DNA of 52,613 bases, taken from Acidobacteriota bacterium (GTDB lineage: Bacteria > Acidobacteriota > Terriglobia > Bryobacterales > Bryobacteraceae). Below the pieces are notes generated by a model. It ran no database searches. It was not told the DNA's origin and was given only the letters and a program-made list of their open reading frames with translations. The stretch is taken from contig VFZU01000031.1 in the NCBI GenBank assembly GCA_016870995.1, positions 1 through 52,613 on the forward strand, read 5' to 3'. The position numbers were made by a program, and so were the translations under genes. Positions 27,622-36,144 of the stretch are shown piece after piece; within the stretch, counting starts at the first letter, position 1; the number at the start of each line of letters is the position of its first letter.

Positions 27622-29369
27622 TAGAATCTCCATTTGGCGACAAAGTTTTTGTCGAGTTTCGTTTGAGTGAGGCTAGCACGGACCATTTCAATGGGGAGTG
27701 CGTTGCCTTTGAGAATGTGGTCGTGGAAGTCTTTGGGCTTCATTTTGCCCTTGGTGACAAGGTCATTGTAAAGGCTGCGGATCTGGAGGCCACCGAGCAT
27801 GTAGGCGGCTTGATAAAGCGGCGGGTAGGTTCCTTCGAAACTGCGGCGGACTTCGGCGGCGGCATTCTCGCGTTCGTGTCCGACGCGGTCGACCAGGAAG
27901 TCGACGCACTCTTGCGCTTTCATCTGGCCGAGGTGGAACTTGAGTGAGAAGATGATGCGGGCGCAGCGGTGCATGCGCCAGAACAGCATGCCGATTTTGT
28001 CTTCGGGGCCGCGCGGGAAACCGAGATCCCAGAGGAGCATCTCCCACCAGAGGGCCCAGCCTTCGCGCCAGAAGGGGGTCTCGAAGGCGGCGCGGTATTG
28101 GCGATAGCGCTGGTTGTAGTAACGCTGGAGGTTGTGACCGGGGATGAGCTCGTGTTGGACAGTGGCGCGGGAGAAGTGTTCGTTGTTGCCGCGCATGCTC
28201 ATGAGCTTCTCTTCGTGCGTCATGGTGTCGGTGGGGAAACTGACGATGATGCTTTCGCCGCCGAGGAAGAAGGGGTTGATGCGTTGGCGCTCTGGGGACA
28301 TCATGAGCATGCGCCAGGAGTCGCGGGCGAGATGAGGGACAGTGACGAGGTCGCGTTTGGTGACGAAATCGATGGCCTCCACAGCGAGATCCAGGATCAT
28401 TTTCGGTTGGCCGCCGGGATCACGGTGGAGGGTTTTGACGCGTTCCATGGCGGCTTTGGTGTCCTCGCCGAGTCCCATTTCGCGGGTGGCCTTTTTGAGC
28501 TCGTTGTCGCACCAGGCGAACTCGCGGTTGGCGATCTCGATCAGTTCTTCGGGGGTGTAGGCAATCATGTCGGCCTTGAGGTCGCTCATGAGGGCTTCGC
28601 GGCCAATGGGGTCGCCGATGATGGTGTCGCGGTCGTCGCGCTTGAGGCCGGCACCGCGCTCGCGCAGGGTGGCGGCGTAATCGGTGAGGGATTTGGAGAG
28701 CTTCGTGTAGGGGTCTTTGACCCACCATTCAAAGAGTGGATCGTAACCTTGATAGAAAGCGAACCATCGTTTGAGGCTTGCTTCCATTTCGAGGGTGAGG
28801 CGATGGGCACGCAATGCAACGGTTTGATTTTGCTTTGGAGTGTCGGGTTTTTTGAGCCAGGTGTCGAGCTCTTTGATCTGCTTGGAGACGTTGACGAGAG
28901 TTGCGGCCGCATCGCGGCCCGCGATTGGGTCGACGCGCTGGCGGATCTCTTCGAGACGCCAGAGGCTGGTGGCAAAGCCAATCAGAGGTTGCATCTCGTG
29001 CCAGCGGGTTTGATCGAGATCGAGTAGAGCGAGGGCGCGTTGATTGATGTTGCGCAACATGAGCCAATCGATACGAGTTTCGACATCATAGGAGTCGAAG
29101 GGGAGGGACTCGATGTTCTTGAGCCAGGTTTGGTGGAATTCGCGAAGTGTTTCGATGCGAGCTGAAGAGTAGGTGAGTGAGAAGAAACTGTCGATGGCGC
29201 GAAGGTCGGCGCGGTAGCGCTCGATGAGTTCGGGTAGGGTGGAGGGCATTGATTCCCAAAGGTATGGGGATCGGTTCGGGCGTTGGGCCAATGCCACCGA
29301 TGCCGTGAAGGAGGCGAGCAGGGAACGTCTTGTCCATCGGGTGAGAGGCTGCGATAGGATTGACGGCAT
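27621..29369 (-). CDS. DUF885 family putative metallopeptidase with Tat signal
   Basis: A 582-residue protein if started at ATG 29369; an ATG at 29414 adds 15 residues. The leader RWTRRSLLASFTASVALAQR is a twin-arginine signal. The family's zinc-protease-like motif is HELIPGHNLQRYYNQR, followed by a glutamate-bearing EGWALWWEMLLWDLGF helix. DUF885 members are presumed zinc-dependent peptidases. It heads the hydroxyproline operon and couples to the lyase through TAATG, so release of hydroxyproline from collagen-like or plant-extensin-like peptides in the periplasm is an attractive inference. Its start codon overlaps that of the divergent gene. Confidence 0.82.
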   Translation of the reverse strand: MPSILSQPLTRWTRRSLLASFTASVALAQRPNRSPYLWESMPSTLPELIERYRADLRAIDSFFSLTYSSARIETLREFHQTWLKNIESLPFDSYDVETRIDWLMLRNINQRALALLDLDQTRWHEMQPLIGFATSLWRLEEIRQRVDPIAGRDAAATLVNVSKQIKELDTWLKKPDTPKQNQTVALRAHRLTLEMEASLKRWFAFYQGYDPLFEWWVKDPYTKLSKSLTDYAATLRERGAGLKRDDRDTIIGDPIGREALMSDLKADMIAYTPEELIEIANREFAWCDNELKKATREMGLGEDTKAAMERVKTLHRDPGGQPKMILDLAVEAIDFVTKRDLVTVPHLARDSWRMLMMSPERQRINPFFLGGESIIVSFPTDTMTHEEKLMSMRGNNEHFSRATVQHELIPGHNLQRYYNQRYRQYRAAFETPFWREGWALWWEMLLWDLGFPRGPEDKIGMLFWRMHRCARIIFSLKFHLGQMKAQECVDFLVDRVGHERENAAAEVRRSFEGTYPPLYQAAYMLGGLQIRSLYNDLVTKGKMKPKDFHDHILKGNALPIEMVRASLTQTKLDKNFVAKWRF

Positions 29370-29796
29370 GAAAACCAGATTAATACTGCTGGCGCTTGTG
29401 GCGGGATGCCACATGTTCGCGGCGTCTCAAGAAGATGAGCTGAAGGCCACGATCGATAAGTGGCGGACGGCGGTGATCAAGAAGGACAAGGCGACGCTTG
29501 AGAAATACACGTCACCGACTGTGACGTATTCGCACTCGAATGCCTTGATGGAAGACCGCGCACAGATGATCGCAGCGATGACAGCCCCGGATATCGCTTA
29601 CACGGCCATGGATATGGAAGAAACGAAGATGCGTTTCTTTGGCAAGGTGGGTGTAGTCAACACGAAGATGACAGTCAAGAATGCCAACAAGGGTGTGGCG
29701 CAAACGATTCCGCTGAGTGTTTTGATGGTTTGGGTTAAGGAAGGGTCGGATTGGAAGCTGACTGCGCGTCACACGACGCGATTCCCTCAGAAGTAG
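29368..29796 (+). CDS. NTF2-like (SnoaL/DUF4440) secreted protein
   Basis: A 142-residue protein with a Sec signal (MKTRLILLALVAGCHMFAAS). ATG 29368 follows AGGA with proper spacing; the frame stays open upstream, but that part has no signal and lies antisense to the peptidase. The cone fold is seen in DELKATIDKWRTAVIKKDKATLEKYTSPTV, then YSHSNALMEDRAQM, and VLMVWVKEGSDWKLTARHTT at the end, a standard DUF4440 layout. Function unknown; relatives are small-molecule binders or isomerases. Confidence 0.82.
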   Translation: MKTRLILLALVAGCHMFAASQEDELKATIDKWRTAVIKKDKATLEKYTSPTVTYSHSNALMEDRAQMIAAMTAPDIAYTAMDMEETKMRFFGKVGVVNTKMTVKNANKGVAQTIPLSVLMVWVKEGSDWKLTARHTTRFPQK

Positions 29797-29889
29797 AGAT
29801 TGAACTGCGGCATTTGTTTGGCTGCTTCGCGATGGGCCAGTGACAGGAATTGCCTGGCCCATAAAACAATGAATGCGAGGATTGCGTCT

Positions 29890-30504
29890 ATGACACGTCG
29901 AATGGCATTGCTGGCCGCTGTGGCGGCACCGTTAATTGGACAGAAGACTGAAGCCGAGTTGCAGGAGAAGATTCGCAAGGAGCTCATCACGCTGCCGTAT
30001 TACGGCTGCTTTGATTTGCTGACGTTTCAGTTGTCGGGGACAGCTGTGAAGCTGGGCGGGTATGCGATGCGGCCGACGTTGAAGGACGACGCCGAGAGGG
30101 TGATCAAGGATCTCGAGCGAGTGTCGAAGGTGGAGAACGAGATCGAAGTGTTGCCGCTATCTCCGAACGATGATCGGATTCGGTGGGGTGTATTTCGGGC
30201 GATCTATCGAGATCCCGCGTTGTCGCGGTATGCGCCGGGAGGAGGACTCTACATGAGGCGGCGTGGGGGAACTTTCTTTGGAGGACCGTTTGAGAACTGG
30301 AATATGCCAGCCGGGACTCAAGAACCGCTGGGCTCGTTTCCGATTCACATCATTGTGCAGAATGGAGATGTGATTCTGGTGGGGGTTGTGGACAACAAGG
30401 CGGACGCGGATCGCGCGAACATCCTGGCCAATGGTGTAGCAGGGGCGATGAGCGTTAAGAATCTGATCGAGACGGCGCCTCCAGCCAAAGGGCGGAAACG
30501 GTAA
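29890..30504 (+). CDS. BON-domain secreted protein
   Basis: 204 residues from ATG 29890 (GAGG upstream), with a signal MTRRMALLAAVAAPLIG; an ATG at 29869 is possible but lacks a ribosome binding site. Two BON-like segments are seen: EAELQEKIRKELITLPYYGCFDLLTFQLSG...RVIKDLERVSKVENEIEVLP and a second half IHIIVQNGDVILVGVVDNKADADRANILANGV with a leading amphipathic part. BON proteins bind phospholipid or act at the periplasmic face. The C-terminus is basic (KGRKR). It overlaps the convergent ctaA by 50 bp. Confidence 0.82.
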   Translation: MTRRMALLAAVAAPLIGQKTEAELQEKIRKELITLPYYGCFDLLTFQLSGTAVKLGGYAMRPTLKDDAERVIKDLERVSKVENEIEVLPLSPNDDRIRWGVFRAIYRDPALSRYAPGGGLYMRRRGGTFFGGPFENWNMPAGTQEPLGSFPIHIIVQNGDVILVGVVDNKADADRANILANGVAGAMSVKNLIETAPPAKGRKR

Positions 30505-31330
30505 TCCAGACGAGCTGAGCGGTTAGCAGGTGTGCGAGCTGGAAGGGCGCTGGTGCGCTGAGCCAAATGTTCGCGAGGCCGAGTAAGACTTGCAATGTGA
30601 CCAGACCAAGGCCGGCTAACGCCCATGTGTTGCCCGTGCGGCGCTGGATTGTGGTGAGGATCGCGAGGAGTGCGGTGGCGGAAACAGCAGCGATCACAGG
30701 GTGAAGGAAGCGGAGGCGAACCAGGAAGTGGTGGGTTGGGGAGAGGTCTGCGCGGATCTTTGCAAGAAGTTCCGGGCCTGAGGCAGGCGTGGTGGGGAAG
30801 AGCGTGTCGCCAAGAGCCGTGACAGCGCCGCTCGCGTTGGTGAGGACTAGTGCGGCCATGGCGGCGTAGATCCAGATGTTGTTGAAGCGGGGAGTGACCC
30901 GGTTGAGGCGGAGCGGTACCGCAACGGCACAAAGCATGAGCAGCATTGTGTTGACGAGGTGGAGGGAGATTACGATGGCGCGGCTGAGGGAGGCATCATT
31001 TTCGACGAGTTCTTTTTTGACGAGGACTGCGCCGATGAAGCCTTCAACGAGGAGGAAGAAGAACATGCCGGCGGCCCAGGAGAGGGCGGGAGATTTTTTG
31101 CGCCAGGTGTAAACGAGGATGGCGAGGCCGAAGATGCCGGAGAGGCCGCTAGTGAGGCGATGGGTGAATTCGATGATGGTTTTGAGACTGGGATCGGGCG
31201 GGATCACGACGCCCTGGCAGGTGGGCCAGTGATTGCCACAACCCGCACCGGAGCCAGAGATGCGAACCCACGCGCCGAAGAGGATGACGAAAATCAGGTA
31301 CCCGACAAAGGCCCAGGCAAAGCGCTGCAT
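30455..31330 (-). CDS. ctaA: Heme A synthase, COX15/CtaA family
   Basis: A 291-residue inner-membrane protein with about eight hydrophobic helices. The four heme-binding histidines are present in two halves: EFTHRLTSG and ISLHLVNTM, then FLHPVIAA and QLAHLLTAQLVW. The conserved extracytoplasmic cysteine pair is in GCGNHWPTCQG after the first helix. It oxidises the C8 methyl of heme O to make heme A for cytochrome oxidase. ATG 31330 (MQRFAWAF) is preferred; ten extra codons upstream are open. No cox genes are nearby. Confidence 0.92.
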   Translation of the reverse strand: MQRFAWAFVGYLIFVILFGAWVRISGSGAGCGNHWPTCQGVVIPPDPSLKTIIEFTHRLTSGLSGIFGLAILVYTWRKKSPALSWAAGMFFFLLVEGFIGAVLVKKELVENDASLSRAIVISLHLVNTMLLMLCAVAVPLRLNRVTPRFNNIWIYAAMAALVLTNASGAVTALGDTLFPTTPASGPELLAKIRADLSPTHHFLVRLRFLHPVIAAVSATALLAILTTIQRRTGNTWALAGLGLVTLQVLLGLANIWLSAPAPFQLAHLLTAQLVWITVSALWLEAPSRSDS

Positions 31331-31400
31331 ACCTTTAGGATAGCGACCGGGTCGTCCCAAATTGCTTTTTTTCGCGGACAGGTCGTAGTTGACTGAAAGG

Positions 31401-32495
31401 ATGAAAGTTCATTGGCTCGGATTGATTGCGGTTAGCGCGTTTGCACAGAATCCCGGATTGACACTGCCACCCAGCGGGGGGAACCAGCAGGCCACGGTTG
31501 TGCAAGGGATCGGGCCGGTGAAGGTGAAAATTGAATATTCAAGCCCGTCTGTGAAGAATCGCCGCGGCAAGATTTGGGGAGGGTTGGTGCCCTATGGGTT
31601 GACTCAGCTGGACTATGGCAACGGCAACCCAGCGCCTTGGCGGGCAGGGGCGAATGAGAACACCGTTTTTGAGGTGTCGCACGATGTGCTGGTGGAAGGG
31701 AAGGCATTGGCAGCGGGACGATATGGGCTGCATATGATTGCGGGGCCAGAAGAATGGGTGACTGTGTTTTCGAAGAATGCGGATTCGTGGGGGAGCTACT
31801 TTTATGATTCCAAGGATGATGCCTTACGGGTGACTGTGAAGTCGGCCAAGCATGAGTATCGTGAGTGGCTGACGTATGAGTTCGTTTCGCGCAAGTATGA
31901 TTGGACGAAGGTGGAGATGCAGTGGGAAGACCTGGCGGTGGGTTGGACGGTGAGCGTGCCGAACGCCAATGAGATCCTCGTCAGTGCACTGAAGAAAGAT
32001 CTGCAGCGGGAGGCGGGATTCAACCTGCAGGGTTACCTTGCGGCAGTGGACTTTGGTTTGCAGCAGAAGACGCACCTTGAGCAGGCCTTGATCTGGGCGG
32101 ATGCCGCGATTTCGACACCTGGGATTGGAGTGAAGAATTTTGCGACTTTGTCTGCGAAGTCGCAAGTGTTGTCGGCGCTCAAGCGAGAGGGTGAGGCAGC
32201 AGCGATGTTGAAGGCGGCCGCGGCTTTGCCGACGACCTCGACGCAGGAGATTCATATGGCGGGCCGGATGTTGCTCGCGTCCGGAAAGGCAGCGGAGGCT
32301 CTTGAGGTGTTTCGAATCAATCAGCAGCGGAATGGAAATGCCTGGCCGGTGAATGTGGGGATGGCCCGTGGCCTGGCTGCAACTGGGGATAAGGCTGCGG
32401 CGCTGGACTATGCGAAGAAGGCGCCGGCGCAAGCGCCGGACGAAGTGAACCGGAAGGCACTTGCGCAGTTGGTGAAAGAGCTGTCTGCCCAGTGA
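31401..32495 (+). CDS. DUF2911 domain protein with C-terminal TPR-like region
   Basis: 364 residues with a short signal (MKVHWLGLIAVSAFAQ). The DUF2911 domain covers about 20-170: VKIEYSSPSVKNRRGKIWG, PAPWRAGANENTVFEVSHDV, LAAGRYGLHMIAGPEEWVTVFS. From about 190 to the end, helical repeats fit TPRs (AAAMLKAAAALPTTSTQEIH, AAEALEVFRINQQRNGNAWP). Common in Bacteroidetes and acidobacteria; function unknown, probably periplasmic. ATG 31401 sits immediately after AAAGG, so initiation spacing is poor; TTG 31389 is a weak alternative. Its last 179 bp lie antisense to rlmN. Confidence 0.83.
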   Translation: MKVHWLGLIAVSAFAQNPGLTLPPSGGNQQATVVQGIGPVKVKIEYSSPSVKNRRGKIWGGLVPYGLTQLDYGNGNPAPWRAGANENTVFEVSHDVLVEGKALAAGRYGLHMIAGPEEWVTVFSKNADSWGSYFYDSKDDALRVTVKSAKHEYREWLTYEFVSRKYDWTKVEMQWEDLAVGWTVSVPNANEILVSALKKDLQREAGFNLQGYLAAVDFGLQQKTHLEQALIWADAAISTPGIGVKNFATLSAKSQVLSALKREGEAAAMLKAAAALPTTSTQEIHMAGRMLLASGKAAEALEVFRINQQRNGNAWPVNVGMARGLAATGDKAAALDYAKKAPAQAPDEVNRKALAQLVKELSAQ

Positions 32496-33462
32496 GCTGC
32501 ACCAGCTTGAGCTGGCCACAGGCCGCGTAGATGTCGCGGCCCCGCGGCTTGCGCACGTAGCAGAGGATCTTGCGCATGATGATGCGCTGGAAGCGCTTGA
32601 CGCGCTCATCGGATGGCGTTGTGTAGGGGATGCCGGGGCCAGGATTGAGCGGGATCAGATTGACCTTGCAGGTGAGGCCATCGAGGAGGTCGAGCACACG
32701 CTCGGCGTCTTCGATGAAATCGTTGACGCCGCCGAGGAGGACGTACTCAAAGAAGATATGTTCTTTGGGTTTGAGCGGGAATTTGCGACAGGCTTCGATC
32801 AAGTCGGCGAGGTGCCACTTTCTTGTGATAGGCATGATCTCGCGGCGCTGCGTTTCGCTTGAGGCGTTGAGGCTGATGGCGAGGCGGGGGCGGATGGAAT
32901 GCTGGGCGAGTTCTTCGATTTTGGGGATGAGGCCTGAGGTGGAAAGACAGATGCGGCGTTCGCCCATGCCGATGCCGCGTTGATCGATGAGGATGCGCGT
33001 GGCCTTGAGGACGTTGTCGAGGTTCATGAGCGGCTCGCCCTGGCCCATCATGACGATGTTCATCGTGCGGGACTTGGGGGCGAGATTATGATTGCGCATG
33101 ACATGCCAGACCTGCGCGACGATTTCGCCAGCGGTGAGGTTGCGATCGAGGCCCATGAGTGCGGTGAGACAGAACTTGCAATCGACGGGGCAACCAACTT
33201 GAGAAGAGATGCAGATGGTGTCGCGACTGCCTTCGGTCATGAAGACGGTCTCGACAGTTTTGCCGTCGGCGAGTTCAAGCAGGTAGCGCACGGTGCCGTC
33301 GGAGCTCGTGTACTTGCTGGCTTCCTTGAGTGCGCCGAGAGTGTAGCCTGGGGGCAATTCAGTATTGCGGTCCGCGTAGACGGACTTGAAGATGCGACGG
33401 GCGTGGAAGGTGGAGAAAGCGGTCTCGAGGTCGGAGAGTTCGAGGCCGATCAGGTCAGGCAC
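32317..33462 (-). CDS. rlmN: 23S rRNA/tRNA A2503 methyltransferase RlmN with extended C-terminus
   Basis: A 381-residue radical-SAM enzyme. The cluster motif is CPVDCKFC (Cys91, 95, 98; CX3CX2C). MMGQGEPLMN and LIPLNPGPGIPY are RlmN signatures, and RDIYAACGQL holds the resolving cysteine about 315. It methylates C2 of A2503 in 23S rRNA and A37 of tRNAs. Family members usually stop a few residues after GQL. Here no stop occurs for about 60 more codons, giving a Pro/Ser-rich low-complexity tail read antisense to the 3' end of the DUF2911 gene. It starts 7 bp after the DUF885 gene and may share its transcript. Confidence 0.93.
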   Translation of the reverse strand: MPDLIGLELSDLETAFSTFHARRIFKSVYADRNTELPPGYTLGALKEASKYTSSDGTVRYLLELADGKTVETVFMTEGSRDTICISSQVGCPVDCKFCLTALMGLDRNLTAGEIVAQVWHVMRNHNLAPKSRTMNIVMMGQGEPLMNLDNVLKATRILIDQRGIGMGERRICLSTSGLIPKIEELAQHSIRPRLAISLNASSETQRREIMPITRKWHLADLIEACRKFPLKPKEHIFFEYVLLGGVNDFIEDAERVLDLLDGLTCKVNLIPLNPGPGIPYTTPSDERVKRFQRIIMRKILCYVRKPRGRDIYAACGQLKLVQLTGQTALSPTAQVPSGSLRPALAPAPSSHSPAPQPYPQLQPGHGPSPHSPARHFHSAAD

Positions 33463-33469
33463 ACTTTCA

Positions 33470-34696
33470 TTATGACTTCAGAGTGGAGGGGAGGCGCGGA
33501 GAGGACAGAAGTGCCTCGAAGGCTTTCCACTGGTCGGGTTGTTTGGCGAGGTAGGTGCGAATGAGATCCTGGCCGTGGTTGTAGGTGATGACGTAGGCGC
33601 GATTGGCTTCGATGAAGCGAATGCGTTGTTCGGCTTTGGGGGCAGTCATGAGCGAGTATCGTTCGAGATATTGCTGGCAGGCGGCGCGGTTGATCTTGTC
33701 ATCGAGATACTGACGGGCGGCCTGGTTCACGGCGTGACTGAGGCTTGCGAGTGCGCTGAGAACCTTGAGGTAGTGGGCAGCCTGTTTGGGGTCGAGGCCG
33801 GCTTTGGGGAAGAGGATCTGTTCGTGGAAGGCGAGGGAGCTCACTGCTGGAAAGGTGAGGCCAACGCCGTATTCGGCGGTGCCTTCTGCAATGCAGCTTT
33901 GGGGGCTGAAGAGCGGGTAGATCGAGAACTCGCGCCAACCCTTGCCGTTGACGAGGTGTTGTTCGAGCAGGGTGTTGTAGACATGGTGGCCGGGGTAGCC
34001 TTCATGAGCGGCGAGAGTGACGATGCGGCCGATCTCGACGGGCAGGTCGAGGTTGACCTGGATCAAGCTCTTGTAGCGGCTGCGGTACCAGTTATACGCT
34101 GACCAGACTTTGCCCTTGACGTACTCGATCTCGAAGGATTCTTCGGCCGGGAGTGCGATGTGTTTCTGTGTGATGGATCTCGATTCGTCGACGGCAGCAC
34201 GGAAGCAGGCGTCGACGCGGTCTGCGGGGATGTTGAAGGAGTTGCGGTATAGGGCGTGACGCTCGGCGATGGGGCCTTTGCTGGGGAGTAGGGAATCCAG
34301 CTGCTGGATCGCCTTTTCGAAAGTGGCCTCCGGGATGACGGGAGCGACGGTGTCGTAGAGATGCTGCGACTCTTCGTCGAAGGTGAACTTTCTGCCGGAG
34401 AGCATCTCGGTGCGCTTGACGAGGGATTTGGTCTGGATGACGAGGAACTGGCGGCGGAGCACGTTCGGTTCGTCAAGCGATGAGAGGAAGGAGTGAGCGC
34501 GATCGCGGATTTGATCAAGAGTGAGATTCTCGTTCTCCGCCTGCTGCTTGAGTTGGGGCGGGCCGTAGTAGGCGTCGACGTAGGAAGGCTCGTGGACGCC
34601 GAGGGCGAGGACGAGTTTCATGTATGTGTTTGCTGCGTCCGGCTTTTGGCAGGAGGCGAGAAGTGAGGCCATAGCGAGGGTGTGTCTGCGTGTCAT
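33470..34696 (-). CDS. Second DUF885 family putative metallopeptidase (lipoprotein)
   Basis: 408 residues from ATG 34696, which overlaps the sulfatase stop (ATGA). The leader MTRRHTLAMASLLASC ends in a lipobox-like LLASC, suggesting a lipoprotein. The motif AAHEGYPGHHVYNTLLEQHL is the family's HExxPGH site, followed by SCIAEGTAEYGVGLTFPA with its conserved Glu. It is shorter than the DUF885 protein at 27.6 kb and clearly a paralogue of a different branch. It may process peptides next to the DUF1501/DUF1553 set. Confidence 0.83.
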   Translation of the reverse strand: MTRRHTLAMASLLASCQKPDAANTYMKLVLALGVHEPSYVDAYYGPPQLKQQAENENLTLDQIRDRAHSFLSSLDEPNVLRRQFLVIQTKSLVKRTEMLSGRKFTFDEESQHLYDTVAPVIPEATFEKAIQQLDSLLPSKGPIAERHALYRNSFNIPADRVDACFRAAVDESRSITQKHIALPAEESFEIEYVKGKVWSAYNWYRSRYKSLIQVNLDLPVEIGRIVTLAAHEGYPGHHVYNTLLEQHLVNGKGWREFSIYPLFSPQSCIAEGTAEYGVGLTFPAVSSLAFHEQILFPKAGLDPKQAAHYLKVLSALASLSHAVNQAARQYLDDKINRAACQQYLERYSLMTAPKAEQRIRFIEANRAYVITYNHGQDLIRTYLAKQPDQWKAFEALLSSPRLPSTLKS

Positions 34697-36140
34697 TGGG
34701 GGATGCGTCTTGTTTCGAATGCTCGTGTAGGGTTGAAGTTCGGGTTGCGCGTTGGGATGGGTGCGTCGAGGGACTGCAGCCAAGAGTGAAGCTGGGCGCG
34801 CATGCGGCGAGTGCGCGCGGGATCTTTGGAGGCGAGGTTGGTGGTTTCGCCAGGGTCTTTCGAAAGGTCAAAGAGTTCGAGGTGAGGCTCGGTGATGTAG
34901 GTGTAGTTCTTCGAGGAGTCGAAGTGGTCGCCGAAGGCTTCAATGAGCTTGTAGTTGCCGTCTCGGATGATGGCGGAGGGAGTGGCGGCCCAGTTGAGCT
35001 CGTAGAAGGGCATGTACCAGTAGAGCGGACGTGACGGGATGCGTTTGCCAACGAGCAAAGGAGTGATGTTGACGCCATAGATGGTGTCTTGCGGCTTGGC
35101 GCCAGCGGCACTGAGAAGGGTGGGAAGGAGGTCGACGGCATGAACGGGAGTGTCGCAAATCGTATTGGGCCGAACGTGGCCGGGCCAGCGGACGATGAAG
35201 GGGACGCGGATGCCGCCTTCATAGTTGAAGCCCTTGCCTTCGCGGAAAGGGGCGTCGTCAAAGAGGGTTTCGCAAATTTCGAGATGACTGGCGGATTGGG
35301 CGGGTGGCTTGAGGTGACGATGGATGCCGCCGTTGTCGGTTAGAAACATGACGATGGTGTTCGATGCGAGGCCTGTGTCATCGAGGGATTGGATGAGGCG
35401 GCCGAAGGCGGTGTCCATGTGTTCGAGAGCGGCGAGGTAGGTGGCATTGTTGCGGTCGGTCGCGGGGTAGCCTTTGGCTCGATACCTGGCGACGAGATCG
35501 TCCGGTGCGGCGACGATGTTGTGAATGGAGTGATGAGGAAGGTAGAGGAAGAAGGGGTTGGACTTGTTCTGCTGGATGAAGCGGATGGCTTCGCTCGTGA
35601 AGCGATTGACGGCTTTGTCGCCGCTGGAAATCTCCTTGGGGTTCTGCAGGGGAGTTGAGACAACATCGAAGCCGTAGTGCTTGCTCGAGGCGGCGTTGAG
35701 GCCGTTATAGTTGCCGTCCGCGTTGGTTGTGAGATGCCATTTGCCGATCGCAGCCGTGGTGTAGCCTGCCTGCTTGAGGCCCTTGGGCAGGATAAAGGTG
35801 TCGCGCGAGAGATTGTGCAAATGAGGGACTTCGCTCATGCGTGCATAAGGGTATTCGTAGGGAGGGATGACGTGGAACATCCGGTTGCGGGCGGTGTATT
35901 GGCCCGTCATTAGAATGGACCTTGTGGGCGTGCATTGCGGCGTAACGTAAGCGCTGGTGAAGCGCATGCCCTGGGAGGCGAGGCGATCCAGATGAGGAGT
36001 TTGAACGTGTTGATTCCCCTGGCAACTGAGGGCACCTTAGCCCATGTCGTCCATCAGCACGAGAATGATGTTGGGTTGGGGCGACTGGCCTGGAGGAGGC
36101 TGGTGGCGAGAAAGGATCTACGGTTGAGCAAGTTGGTCAT
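34693..36140 (-). pseudogene. Arylsulfatase A-like sulfatase with 5-bp duplication and nonsense codon
   Basis: ATG 36140 gives a Tat-like leader MTNLLNRRSFLATSLL and the start RPN of the sulfatase N-terminus. TTGGG is then tandemly duplicated on the + strand (36071-36075 and 36076-36080), shifting the frame. In the shifted frame the expected NIILVLMDDMG follows, with metal-binding Asp pair, and then TAA at 36039-36037 where GYGAL is expected, so TAC has become TAA. From MRFTSAYVTPQ the rest is intact, with formylglycine motif CTPTR and the alkaline-phosphatase-like fold to the end. Removing 5 bp gives 481 codons exactly. As read, the enzyme cannot be made. Confidence 0.92.
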
Positions 36141-36144
36141 TTCG

